Shown: positions 36,928 to 45,553 of the stretch, piece after piece | How the letters are laid out: every line of letters begins with the position of its first letter | Numbering within the stretch: the first letter of the stretch is position 1 | Assembly (NCBI RefSeq): GCF_002564465.1 | Contig: NZ_NUUX01000021.1 | Location: 219,701-283,700, forward strand | Length of the DNA stretch: 64,000 nt | DNA from: Bacillus sp. AFS088145 | Lineage (GTDB): Bacteria; Bacillota; Bacilli; Bacillales; Bacillaceae_G | Direction of reading: 5' to 3' | The notes under the pieces: generated by a model | What the model was told of the DNA's origin: nothing | The model's database searches: none | What the model saw: only the letters and a program-made list of their open reading frames with translations | Position numbers and translations under genes: made by a program

Positions 36928-38409
36928 ATGCATAGTACATCAGGTAGGCGTTTATCGAAGGATGAAATGGTTACTTTAATACAAAATGGACTAGAGAGGA
37001 CAAATAATCCGAAAAAGATTGTTATAGTAGGAGCGGGAATTTCAGGATTAGTAGCAGGTTTTTTATTAAAGGAAGCAGGGCATGAAGTGACGATTTTAGA
37101 AGCAAATGGTCGAGTAGGTGGACGGATTTTTACGAAAAGAGCGCCTTTTATTAATGATCAATACTTGGAATTGGGTGCAATGCGTATTGCTTCTGATCAC
37201 AAACTTGTACTTGAATATATAAATAAATTTAACTTAAAAGTAAATGAATTTGTAAATGGAAAGTCAGAGGATATTATCTACGTTAACGGGATAAAAACAA
37301 CTCAGAAGCAATATGAACAGAATCCAGATATTTTAGGTTATCGAGTAGCGGTTAATGAAAAAGGGATAAATGTTGATCAGTTTATTGAAAGATCGCTAAA
37401 ATCAGTAATGGATTTTATTCATCAAAACCCTGATGAGAATTGGAAAACCATTATTGAAAATTATGATCATCATTCGATGGAATCTTTTTTAAGATATAAC
37501 CCAATCGGAACGCCTTTATCGCCTGGTGCTTTAGAAAAAGTAAAAGTACTTCAAGGGATGGAAGGATTTCCTGAGCTTGCCTTTACTGCTATTTTAAGAG
37601 AGTTCATTGTGTTATTTTCAAAGGATATTAAGTTTTATGAGATTACGGGTGGAAATGATCAACTACCTAAAAAGTTTTTAACACAATTGAAGGATAATCT
37701 ATTCTTTGGACAAAAAATGAATAAAATCGTGCAGGAAAATAATCAAGTAACGATTCACTCAGATCATTATACAAGCCATCTGCCTTATCAAACTACTGCT
37801 GACTATGCCATTATTACTATCCCCTTTTCATTATTAAACTTCATTGAAGTCGTTCCAAGAAATTCATTTTCTTATGATAAATGGAAGGCAATACGCGAAT
37901 TACACTATGTTCCCTCTACTAAAATTGGACTTCAATTTAAAAGTAGATTTTGGGAGAAAGATGGGACATTAGGTGGGAAATTAACCACAGATTTACCAAT
38001 CAGATTTGCATATTATCCAAGTAATCATAATGGTAAAAATGGATCGGGTATTGTTTTAGCTAGTTATACTTGGGAAGATGATGCATTGATTTGGGATAGT
38101 ATGTCTGAAGATGATCGGATAATGAATGCTTTAAGCAATTTGGCAACGATCCATGGCAATCAAGTTTATACAGAATTTATTACAGGTTACACTCATAGTT
38201 GGGCTCTATATCCATACTCTGGAGGAGCATTTTCTATGTTCAAACCAGAACAAAATAGAGAGCTGACGCCTTATATTTCCACTCCTGAGGGGCGAGTACA
38301 TTTTGCTGGTGAACATACATCTTCTGCGCCTGCATGGATTGAGGGTGCAATCGAATCTGGCATTCGGTCAGCATTTGAAGTAAATAGCCGAACCTTCGTT
38401 GAACGATAA
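36928..38409 (+). CDS. Flavin monoamine oxidase / L-amino acid oxidase family protein
   Basis: A 493-residue FAD enzyme. The dinucleotide-binding motif [15 protein letters not shown] starts at about residue 31, followed by the acidic ribose-binding end of strand 2 (VTILEAN) and the GRVGGRI motif. The C-terminal FAD motif [19 protein letters not shown] is near residue 452. It oxidises an amine or amino acid to the imino form with release of hydrogen peroxide; the substrate is unknown. It resembles B. subtilis YobN. There is no signal peptide. TTAGGAGAGGG precedes the ATG. The cotJ genes start 73 bases later with no terminator between, so it may be expressed with them during sporulation (inference). 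Confidence 0.85.
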   Translation: MHSTSGRRLSKDEMVTLIQNGLERTNNPKKIVIVGAGISGLVAGFLLKEAGHEVTILEANGRVGGRIFTKRAPFINDQYLELGAMRIASDHKLVLEYINKFNLKVNEFVNGKSEDIIYVNGIKTTQKQYEQNPDILGYRVAVNEKGINVDQFIERSLKSVMDFIHQNPDENWKTIIENYDHHSMESFLRYNPIGTPLSPGALEKVKVLQGMEGFPELAFTAILREFIVLFSKDIKFYEITGGNDQLPKKFLTQLKDNLFFGQKMNKIVQENNQVTIHSDHYTSHLPYQTTADYAIITIPFSLLNFIEVVPRNSFSYDKWKAIRELHYVPSTKIGLQFKSRFWEKDGTLGGKLTTDLPIRFAYYPSNHNGKNGSGIVLASYTWEDDALIWDSMSEDDRIMNALSNLATIHGNQVYTEFITGYTHSWALYPYSGGAFSMFKPEQNRELTPYISTPEGRVHFAGEHTSSAPAWIEGAIESGIRSAFEVNSRTFVER

Positions 38410-38482
38410 AAATTCATTTTTTATATTTCCATTGAATATAGTAAAAATAGTGGATGTCTTTTTATTTGAGGGAGTGATCAGT

Positions 38483-38725
38483 TTGAACGAAAATAATCAA
38501 GGACTTCAATTTACCCCTGTGAAATCATGGAATGTTTTTCATGGCCCAAATGACCCTTGCCCACCAATTGGTACAAAATATTACTCTACACCTCCACACT
38601 TATATTTAGGATTTCAGCCACCAGGACTAGAGCAATTTTCATACAAGGAGGCATTGAAAAAAGGCACTTTATGGAAAGTGTTTTATGACTTTTACGAAAA
38701 TCCATATAAAGCTAGGAGGGATTAA
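38483..38725 (+). CDS. cotJA: Spore coat-associated protein CotJA
   Basis: An 80-residue protein matching CotJA (PVKSWNVFHGPNDPCPPIGTK and PPHLYLGFQPPGLEQFS segments). I chose the TTG at 38483, with GAGGGAG about 9 bases upstream; a longer in-frame start at 38399 lies inside the oxidase gene. CotJA and CotJC interact and are made in the mother cell during sporulation. Its stop is only 2 bases before cotJB. Confidence 0.92.
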   Translation: MNENNQGLQFTPVKSWNVFHGPNDPCPPIGTKYYSTPPHLYLGFQPPGLEQFSYKEALKKGTLWKVFYDFYENPYKARRD

Positions 38726-38727
38726 AA

Positions 38728-38991
38728 ATGACTGAGCAACTTCCTCCAGAGTATTATCAGGATTTAGAGGAACTGCAAGCTGTTGATTTCGTCCTTGTAG
38801 AACTAACCTTATATTTAGATACTCATCCAGGTGATCAAAATGCAATTAACCAGTTTAATCAATACGTCCAATATAAAAAACAAATCGAAGCTAATTTCGA
38901 ATCAAAATATGGACCACTATATCAATTTGGTGGCAGTTATTCAGATCAAAACTGGAACTGGCATAAAGGCCCATGGCCATGGCAGGTTTAG
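38728..38991 (+). CDS. cotJB: Spore coat protein CotJB
   Basis: An 87-residue protein matching CotJB: PPEYYQDLEELQAVDFVLVE at the start, TLYLDTHPGD, then a Tyr/Trp-rich end (NWNWHKGPWPWQ). TAGGAGGG lies 7 bases before the ATG. Its function within the coat is not known in detail. It is coupled to cotJA and cotJC. Confidence 0.94.
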   Translation: MTEQLPPEYYQDLEELQAVDFVLVELTLYLDTHPGDQNAINQFNQYVQYKKQIEANFESKYGPLYQFGGSYSDQNWNWHKGPWPWQV

Positions 38992-39006
38992 AAGGAGGGA
39001 ATATTC

Positions 39007-39576
39007 ATGTGGATTTATCAAAAAAAACTACAATATCCAGTTAAAGTGAGTACTTGTAACCCTATGCTTGCCAAATTTTTAGTTGAACAATACGGTGGAG
39101 CAGACGGTGAGTTAGCTGCTGCCTTAAGATACTTAAATCAACGATATTCTATTCCAGATAAAGTTATTGGACTTTTAACAGATATCGGAACTGAGGAATT
39201 TGCACATTTGGAAATGATTGCTACGATGATCTATAAGTTAACAAAAGATGCAACTCCAGACCAAATGAAAGCTGCCGGATTAGATACACATTATGCATCA
39301 CATGATAGTGCACTATTTTACCATAATTCAGATGGTGTGCCGTTCACTACGGCTTATATACAAGCAAAAGGGGATCCAATTGCGGATTTATATGAAGATA
39401 TTGCAGCTGAAGAAAAAGCTAGAGCTACTTATCAATGGATAATCGATCTTTCTGATGACCCGGATTTAAATGATAGTTTAAGATTTTTAAGAGAACGTGA
39501 AATTGTTCATTCACAGAGATTTAGAGAAGCTGTAGAAATTCTGAAAGATGATCGTCAACAGCGGAAGATTTTTTAA
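39007..39576 (+). CDS. cotJC: Spore coat manganese catalase-like protein CotJC
   Basis: A 189-residue ferritin-like four-helix protein of the manganese catalase family. Dimetal ligands are expected in DIGTEEFAHLEM (about residues 60-71) and DIAAEEKARATYQW with REREIVHSQRF (about 138-178). It may destroy hydrogen peroxide in the spore coat, which would fit with the peroxide-producing oxidase upstream. GAAGGAGGG precedes the ATG. It is the last gene of the cotJ operon. Confidence 0.95.
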   Translation: MWIYQKKLQYPVKVSTCNPMLAKFLVEQYGGADGELAAALRYLNQRYSIPDKVIGLLTDIGTEEFAHLEMIATMIYKLTKDATPDQMKAAGLDTHYASHDSALFYHNSDGVPFTTAYIQAKGDPIADLYEDIAAEEKARATYQWIIDLSDDPDLNDSLRFLREREIVHSQRFREAVEILKDDRQQRKIF

Positions 39577-39594
39577 TTGATTGAAATTATCTTG

Positions 39595-39640
39595 AACCTG
39601 TTCCTTGTATTTTATCGGGAACAGGTTTTATTTTTTTTTC
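39595..39640 (+). terminator. Terminator of cotJABC
   Basis: AACCTGTTCC (39595-39604) pairs with GGAACAGGTT (39618-39627), followed by TTATTTTTTTTT. Confidence 0.9.
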
Positions 39641-39830
39641 TTGTTTTGGGATTGATTGATAAATGGGCGGTTTCATTAGTCAATTTAAATAATACATGGG
39701 AGCCCACTTTTTAATTGGAAATGTTGCCGAAGAATGAGTTATTTAAACAGTGTCTCTTAATTTATGTTGATAAAATTGCTTTTTTTTATAGATAATTAGC
39801 AAATTTTTTTTAAGTTTTTATTCTATAGGG

Positions 39831-40105
39831 CATATTTGCTAGTTCGCCATTTGAAATGAGCTTCTATTGTAGTGTATTCAAGGTCATAATACCTCTACTA
39901 GCATGGGTAATTATTAAGTTTATTTGCGATTCTCTTGAGTTTAATTGCAGTTCTGCTAAATTTAATTGCGATTCTCTAAATTTAATTGCACTTTTGTCAA
40001 TTTTAATTGCGATTTTCAGATTTTATTTGCAGTTCACTGTTTATTTCCAGTATATCTTCATTTATTTGCAGCCCTAACAGACTTAATTGCAGCTGAGCCT
40101 CAACA
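39831..40105. repeat. Intergenic repeat element, copy 1 (leader plus TTTAATTGC array)
   Basis: About 105 bases of leader (CATATTTGC, CCATTTGAAAT, AATACCT, GCATGGGTAAT as landmarks) are followed by nine degenerate units of 18-22 bases built on TTTAATTGCRNTTYTC. The same leader and array occur at 54720-54935. Short reading frames across it are not credible genes: they have no ribosome binding site and repetitive composition. The region 39641-39830 before it is A/T-rich with nothing recognised. Confidence 0.75.
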
Positions 40106-40122
40106 AACTACATCTTCCCCAT

Positions 40123-40151
40123 TAAAAAATAAGGGGTCTCTAGGACTCCCT
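40123..40151 (-). terminator. Terminator of ycnI
   Basis: On the minus strand, GGGAGTC pairs with GACCCC (one bulge) around CTAGA, followed by TTATTTTTTAA. Confidence 0.6.
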
Positions 40152-40160
40152 CATTTTATC

Positions 40161-40793
40161 TTATTTCTTCTTAAGAATTGAGATCAGTAAAGCAATCACC
40201 GAAAGGACAGCCGCCCCAATTGACATAACAAAAGGAGTATTACTAGAATTTGATTTTTCAGTATCTGCCTTAACCGTTTCATCTTTTGTAGTTTTAACAG
40301 TTTCACCTTTTACAGTTGTGTCTTTTACGATATTCGTAATTGAGTGTGGTGCTTCTGATTTTTCGTCACCTGTCCATTCAACAATACTGCCATCTTTATA
40401 ATATTGATATGCATCCCAAGCTCCATTTACTTCAGCGTCAGGGTTTTTGGCCATAAATACGAATTGTTGAAATTGTCCAGCTAGAATACCTTCATTTTCT
40501 GCACTCCAAGTAACGGATGTAACAACACCGTTTGCATCCTTTGTTTCGCTAAACTTCCATTCTGCGACTGGTTGATATGAAACAAATTCAAATTTTGAAG
40601 GAATTTTAAGTGTAACTTTTGTTGTAGCTATTTCTTTTTCAGACGGTACTTTCATTGTGTATGTTTCCCAAGCACCAGGAGTTGAAATTTTAGGATTAAC
40701 TACAACATGCGCACTCGCAATCCCAGTGAAGAACATGGTCATAGCGAAAGCTGAAGCGATAATTTTAGTCGTTTTTGAAAAGAATTTTTTCAT
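40161..40793 (-). CDS. ycnI: YcnI-like copper-binding membrane-anchored protein (DUF1775)
   Basis: A 210-residue exported protein. A signal peptide ends at ASA, so the mature chain begins with His29 (HVVVNP). In B. subtilis YcnI the N-terminal histidine and a conserved tryptophan form a mono-histidine copper site; NGAWDAYQYY offers a matching Trp. The DUF1775 domain covers about 29-150, then a Thr/Lys-rich linker and a C-terminal membrane anchor (about 187-206). AAAGGAGACC precedes the ATG. It lies 29 bases after ycnJ and is the last gene of the metal cluster. Confidence 0.93.
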   Translation of the reverse strand: MKKFFSKTTKIIASAFAMTMFFTGIASAHVVVNPKISTPGAWETYTMKVPSEKEIATTKVTLKIPSKFEFVSYQPVAEWKFSETKDANGVVTSVTWSAENEGILAGQFQQFVFMAKNPDAEVNGAWDAYQYYKDGSIVEWTGDEKSEAPHSITNIVKDTTVKGETVKTTKDETVKADTEKSNSSNTPFVMSIGAAVLSVIALLISILKKK

Positions 40794-40822
40794 TTTAGTT
40801 GGTCTCCTTTATATGTCTTCAA

Positions 40823-42463
40823 TCATTTACTACCTACAATATATTTAAAATCTACATCAACAGAATCGAAAGAATTCGTTAAAATGTGGACTTTTACATT
40901 CCAATGTCCTGCCATATCGGTATAAAAACCTTGTGTTTCATAAACACCCGCCGAAGTTTTCTTAACTTGAGTAGTGTTATTCCCCATATTCATGTCAGTG
41001 TTTTTAAAGGTAAGCGTAACTTGTTGAATAGAGGACACAGGTTTATTATTTTTATCTCGTATATTAATTTTAAATTTGTTTTTACCGACTATGTTCGGAG
41101 TAGAGTGTAATGTAACTGAATAACCTTTATTTAACTTTGTGTTACTAAAAGGACCAGGTGATTCCATTGCAGTTGGTAGGTTTGTTAATAAGGATGATAG
41201 GATTAGAACGATTACTCCTATACTTATTTCAAACCAAACAGACTTTCCTAATTTATTTTTTCTCTGTTTTCCTTTGATAAAATGAATCAATCCTAAAAGT
41301 AGCATCACTAGAAATAAGATCACTTTTCCGCATAAAACCTTGCCATAGGTTGTATGTAATAAAGAGTAAAAGTTGGGTATATACTTTAAGCTTGCGTAAA
41401 TACCAGTTGCCATAAGTAAAACGACTGATAATGTTGCCCAACTAGAATATCGTTGGATCGTTTTCCAATAAACTTCATTCGTGTCATGTTTCTTATGCGT
41501 TTTAGGAAGTATATAGTTTATGCCAATTAATCCTCCTAGCCATATCGAAACAGAGAGCAAATGAATAAAATCAAAGAAAACTGGTAAAAATTCATTTTGC
41601 ATAGATGCATGCCCAATAAAAGCTTTTGAGATTAGTAAGAAAATGCCGATTAATAAGGCACTTAACCACCAGTAGAAAGAACTTTTTTGTTCACTTCTCC
41701 AAGCCATAAACAGTGAATTAGCTAGAACAATAAGTAGGAGAATTTGGATTACCCATACACTTCCGAATTTTGTACTGTTCATTGTTTCCAAAAGCAAATC
41801 TTTGTGAAAAATACTTTGCCATGAACCATTTGTATAGTTTTTTGTTTCAACTAAAAGGCTGAAAAGCACACTAAATAATATTCCAAAATAGAAGATTAAC
41901 AGTAAAACTTTAGTATTTTTAAAGACATTAGTTCTATTTTTCTGGTCTTTTTTGTAAATAAATAAACTGAAAAATAAAAGTCCTACAAATAAAAGTAAAC
42001 TCATGTATTCAATCGAGTAGGTTCCCATTAAGTCTGTATTGGGTAGGGATTGGTTCGGTTTATTCAAGATATTTGATGTAGTATCAACTTTGCCTACTCT
42101 GAATGGAATTACACCATTTACTGAATGGCCATCACTAGAAATTACCTTCCAAACAATATGATAATTTCCATCTGGTAAATTAGGTTTTAAGCTTCCTTCT
42201 AAAATTGAATGATTTTGCTTATTTAGATTGCCATTTCGCAAATCAACTCGATTACCTACCTCATCTAAAACTTGTAAAGAATGAAATGCAGACTGTACTG
42301 ATTCATCAAATTGTATTTGAATACGTTGAGGAGATTTTATAAAAACTTCATTCTCTTTAGGTGTAGATTTGATGATATAGGCATGTGCTGAAGCTAAGGA
42401 CGGAGAAAAAGCGGCAGCAATCAATATTATTAAGAAAGAAAACCCCATAATTCGGATTTTCAT
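40823..42463 (-). CDS. ycnJ: YcnJ-like copper protein: CopC-CopD fusion with YtkA-like tail
   Basis: A 546-residue protein. A signal peptide ends at ASA, leaving His27 (HAYIIKS) as the mature N terminus. The CopC domain (about 27-125) has the copper-site DGHSVNG motif. A CopD-type membrane domain of about eight helices (about 150-425) follows, and then a C-terminal extracytoplasmic domain resembling YtkA/FixH (about 440-546). YcnJ is needed for copper uptake under copper limitation in B. subtilis. Here it sits just upstream of ycnI, but no ycnK repressor gene is in the window. GAGGTGAC precedes the ATG. Confidence 0.93.
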   Translation of the reverse strand: MKIRIMGFSFLIILIAAAFSPSLASAHAYIIKSTPKENEVFIKSPQRIQIQFDESVQSAFHSLQVLDEVGNRVDLRNGNLNKQNHSILEGSLKPNLPDGNYHIVWKVISSDGHSVNGVIPFRVGKVDTTSNILNKPNQSLPNTDLMGTYSIEYMSLLLFVGLLFFSLFIYKKDQKNRTNVFKNTKVLLLIFYFGILFSVLFSLLVETKNYTNGSWQSIFHKDLLLETMNSTKFGSVWVIQILLLIVLANSLFMAWRSEQKSSFYWWLSALLIGIFLLISKAFIGHASMQNEFLPVFFDFIHLLSVSIWLGGLIGINYILPKTHKKHDTNEVYWKTIQRYSSWATLSVVLLMATGIYASLKYIPNFYSLLHTTYGKVLCGKVILFLVMLLLGLIHFIKGKQRKNKLGKSVWFEISIGVIVLILSSLLTNLPTAMESPGPFSNTKLNKGYSVTLHSTPNIVGKNKFKINIRDKNNKPVSSIQQVTLTFKNTDMNMGNNTTQVKKTSAGVYETQGFYTDMAGHWNVKVHILTNSFDSVDVDFKYIVGSK

Positions 42464-42628
42464 TTTTTTATGTCACCTCATATCTATTGGAGTAAATTAG
42501 AAAATAAAACAACTTCTAAATTCTAAAGTAAAATTGTGATAGAAATGTGATAAACTTTAAAATTTTATTAAGATTAGGGATTAGATCGTATGATTATTCA
42601 ATGGTGTATTACTCTTTATACAAAAAAT

Positions 42629-42660
42629 AATCCACAAGTAAGACCAATTACTTGTGGATT
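42629..42660. terminator. Bidirectional terminator before ycnJ
   Basis: A 13-bp perfect stem starting AATCCACAAGTAA has T-rich tails on both strands. On the minus strand it lies directly after the cupredoxin-like gene, so it separates that gene from ycnJ-ycnI, which would need their own promoter or read-through. Confidence 0.8.
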
Positions 42661-42676
42661 TTTCTTCATACATTAT

Positions 42677-43528
42677 TTATTTAACAAGCAACTTACCAAC
42701 GGATTTAGATGGCTCCAAAGAGATGTTATATTCTCCTTTTAATGGATTATTTAATAAGAGAATATTTTTTCCAGTTTTCAATGGAATGTTAATACCTAAG
42801 TCTGCAGAGGCCAATCTTGCATTGCCCCCGACATCTGGGTCAACATCAACAATAATTTTAGTCATTGTCGCAGGTTTGAATAGTGTATTTTTCGGACTAA
42901 AACCTGATGGTGTTACGTGAATTGTTGCGTATTGAAGGTCATTTTGATCATCTTGTTTTGCAGCTTGCTTTTGTGGTTGCCCAATTACACCAACTTTTAC
43001 TTTATTCATATTAACGGTAAATATGATGGCAAATATAATTAGGATTGATGTTAATACGACAGTACTGTTTGATGATTTGGCATGATTTCTCTTATTCTTA
43101 CTTTTTTGTTTTGAATTTGAAACTAGCTTTCGATCAACGAGAAATAACAATAGATAAATAAAAATAATAAACAGAATATCCACAATAACAATCGTTTTAC
43201 TTGAAATGAATGTCATATATCCGATGACAAACCCGATAAACGCTCCGAGTAGAGATGCTAACGTTTCTGTAATGCCTTTATCAATTAGTTTCTTCGATAG
43301 AACAAAAATTAAAATGACTAACAAAAGGTTCAAAACGAAAGCCAATCGTACATTATAATTTGTAGTTAACATGATTAAGAAACTAATTGTAGCTGAGGAT
43401 ACACCGACCAATAAAGAGATCGTTGATTTTAAAGTACTAGGAAATCTCTCTTTATTTCGATAAAAATGATTAAAGCTATAACACGTAAGAAGGAGTACTA
43501 AGAAAAGACTTCCATACTTCAATACCAT
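42677..43528 (-). CDS. Membrane protein with a degenerate cupredoxin-like C-terminal domain
   Basis: A 283-residue protein with about six transmembrane segments (residues 1-175) and an extracytoplasmic domain (about 195-283). That domain follows the cupredoxin pattern seen in Bacillus copper proteins (IHVTPSGFSPKNTLFKPAT, then DLGINIPLKTGKN, then GEYNISLEPSKSVG). In relatives the segment before DLGI carries a Cys and the last loop reads CxMGM; here both are replaced (NARLASADLGI and LEPSKSVG), so a standard copper site cannot form. AGAGGTG precedes the ATG. It follows ycgQ by 27 bases. The role is unknown; a structural or regulatory part is possible. Confidence 0.65.
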   Translation of the reverse strand: MVLKYGSLFLVLLLTCYSFNHFYRNKERFPSTLKSTISLLVGVSSATISFLIMLTTNYNVRLAFVLNLLLVILIFVLSKKLIDKGITETLASLLGAFIGFVIGYMTFISSKTIVIVDILFIIFIYLLLFLVDRKLVSNSKQKSKNKRNHAKSSNSTVVLTSILIIFAIIFTVNMNKVKVGVIGQPQKQAAKQDDQNDLQYATIHVTPSGFSPKNTLFKPATMTKIIVDVDPDVGGNARLASADLGINIPLKTGKNILLLNNPLKGEYNISLEPSKSVGKLLVK

Positions 43529-43555
43529 ATAAACACCTCTAGGTTAGTTTTAAAG

Positions 43556-44488
43556 CTACAGCTTCGATCCAAAGTTCCAATCTGGATACACGTATTGAAC
43601 ACTTGGAGATTTAGCTGGCTCTGATTGTTGAACGTTTATTTTAATGACCGTTTGCCCATTAAAGCTTGTTTTTCCGATGGTTCCTGTAATTGTTACCCAA
43701 GAATCATTAGTAAATTGCTGTGAATTGATTGATTCTGCAATAATACCAAATGGTGAAATATCGGCAATACAATGAGTCATACCCATTCGTGCAATAATAA
43801 ATTGATTACCTGATAACTTTGGGTCCCTATAGATAAATCCCTTAATTTTAATTTGTTTATTTTGGAAATTGTCGACAAACGTATTCATTGATTGTAGCTT
43901 TTCAATAAACCACTTGTCCTTCATCTCGATTGTGCTCTGTTTGTACAGTAGCATCCCAAGTTTAGCGTAATCTTGATCATACACATTTGTTTTGAACATT
44001 TTTTTTAAAGCAGGGTCCTCATGACCTTCCACTTCAACAGCCTGTCCATTTGTAGAAGCTTGAACAGCTAGTCCTTTAAAATTCATTTTTTTGTTATTAG
44101 CAAGAGAACTAGAACTCGCATGGTTTGGCAAAATATATCCGAGCAATAGAGGGAATAAAAATAGACTGTAAATAAAAACATCTTTTACGACTGATTTTTT
44201 TAAAAGATGATGATGCTCATGACTAAAAACTTGGTCGTGACTATGATCATGACCACAATCACAAATAATGACATGTCTTTTTAATGAAAGAACGGCTATA
44301 TAGATTTGAACGAGTGAGACACTTAACAAAATAGCAGCTGCAATTTTTACATAAATGACAAGCTCTGGAACGATAAATTGCAGGATTTCGTCTGTAAGTG
44401 TCAATTGAAAGATATAAATAGCAAGTCCTAAGAGAATAGCAGCTTTTATAAAATGATGAATCGAAGTGGAGTTGATTTTATTTTTCAA
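43556..44488 (-). CDS. ycgQ: YcgQ-like putative permease subunit (TIGR03943 family)
   Basis: A 310-residue protein with three transmembrane helices in the first 120 residues and an extracytoplasmic domain after that. The loop after the second helix has a Cys/His-rich metal-binding stretch (CDCGHDHSHDQ then SHEHHH). The C-terminal part, with FIYRDP and QFIIARMGMTHC motifs, is typical of the family. It pairs with the permease YcgR encoded just upstream. The start is a TTG at 44488, 15 bases after the ycgR stop, with AAGG overlapping that stop; coupling is likely. The transported ion is not established. Confidence 0.88.
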   Translation of the reverse strand: MKNKINSTSIHHFIKAAILLGLAIYIFQLTLTDEILQFIVPELVIYVKIAAAILLSVSLVQIYIAVLSLKRHVIICDCGHDHSHDQVFSHEHHHLLKKSVVKDVFIYSLFLFPLLLGYILPNHASSSSLANNKKMNFKGLAVQASTNGQAVEVEGHEDPALKKMFKTNVYDQDYAKLGMLLYKQSTIEMKDKWFIEKLQSMNTFVDNFQNKQIKIKGFIYRDPKLSGNQFIIARMGMTHCIADISPFGIIAESINSQQFTNDSWVTITGTIGKTSFNGQTVIKINVQQSEPAKSPSVQYVYPDWNFGSKL

Positions 44489-44503
44489 AATAGATCACTG
44501 CCT

Positions 44504-45544
44504 TTATAAATTAATAGACTGTAAAACAAGCGTTCCAATGAAAACAAAAATGAAAACTAACGTACTAAGTAATAAAACAAATCGAGATCGGAAAACAGCA
44601 AGCATCATCAAGACCCCTTTAATATTGATCATTGGCCCGAAAACCATGAATCCTATTAATGAGCTTTTTGTAAAAATCGTTTGAAGTGATTGAGCGACAA
44701 AGGCGTCTGATGTTGAACAAAGAGATAATATAAATCCTAATCCCATCATTAAGACATTTGATGTTGAACCACTTTTTCCTAATTCAATTAAACTATTTTG
44801 TGATACGATAATTTGAATTAGAGCAACAATGATCGAACCGAAAACTAAGTACTTCCCCATATCAAAAAATTCATTTACTGCATGACCGACGATCTCAATG
44901 AACTTATTTTGAGATGCGGTATTGTGTTTATGATCGTGATGATGATGATCTTCATTTGTTGGTACGGCTTGTTCTCGTAATTGGTTTGATTTAACAAATT
45001 GAAAAACAATCAGTCCCACGATTAGTGCAACTACAAAAGCAAGTCCCATCCGATAATATGCAACAGTTGGTTGATTACGAAAAGCTGTTATTGTTGATAA
45101 AAAGACAATTGGATTTAAAATCGGTCCGACTAATATAAAAGTGACAGCGACATATAATGGCATTCCTTTTTTTATCAATTTACGAATAGCAGGTACCATT
45201 CCACACTCACAAATCGGAAAGATGATGCCTAAAACACTTGCTGCGATTATACCTAATAAAGGATTTTTCGGGATAAACCGACTGACCATTTGATCTGTAA
45301 CGAAAACCTGAAGGATCGCTGAAACGAATACACCGATTAAAATAAAAGGCAAAGCTTCGATAATAATACTAATAAAGATCATCTTAAAGACTTGTAGTTT
45401 AGTAATTGAAAAAACTGAACTTAGTCCTGTTGTAGATGAAATATATAATAAAAATACAAATAGTAAACAAATAATAATTAGAAAATGTCGATTTGAATTG
45501 ACTGGCGATCTTTTCTCGGTAGCAATACTTCGCAAAGGTTTCAC
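44504..45544 (-). CDS. ycgR: YcgR-like permease (DUF318 family)
   Basis: A 346-residue permease with about eight transmembrane helices. The family motif FPICECGMVPAIRKL is near residue 109, with GPILNPIVFLSTI near 139 and LCSTSDAFVAQSL near 273. A cytoplasmic loop carries a His-rich stretch (DHHHHDHKH, about residues 203-211), suggesting metal binding. The start is GTG at 45544, 9 bases after the upstream stop, with only a weak ribosome binding site, which implies translational coupling. Confidence 0.9.
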   Translation of the reverse strand: MKPLRSIATEKRSPVNSNRHFLIIICLLFVFLLYISSTTGLSSVFSITKLQVFKMIFISIIIEALPFILIGVFVSAILQVFVTDQMVSRFIPKNPLLGIIAASVLGIIFPICECGMVPAIRKLIKKGMPLYVAVTFILVGPILNPIVFLSTITAFRNQPTVAYYRMGLAFVVALIVGLIVFQFVKSNQLREQAVPTNEDHHHHDHKHNTASQNKFIEIVGHAVNEFFDMGKYLVFGSIIVALIQIIVSQNSLIELGKSGSTSNVLMMGLGFILSLCSTSDAFVAQSLQTIFTKSSLIGFMVFGPMINIKGVLMMLAVFRSRFVLLLSTLVFIFVFIGTLVLQSINL

Positions 45545-45553
45545 TCTTTCTGT

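Noticed and set aside
39901..40095. Possible CRISPR array
   Set aside because: Units are adjacent and degenerate, with no unique spacers of uniform length and no cas genes nearby.
39856..40181. Two short plus-strand frames after cotJC
   Set aside because: They run through the TTTAATTGC array, have no ribosome binding site, and the products are repeat translations rich in Phe, Cys and Leu.
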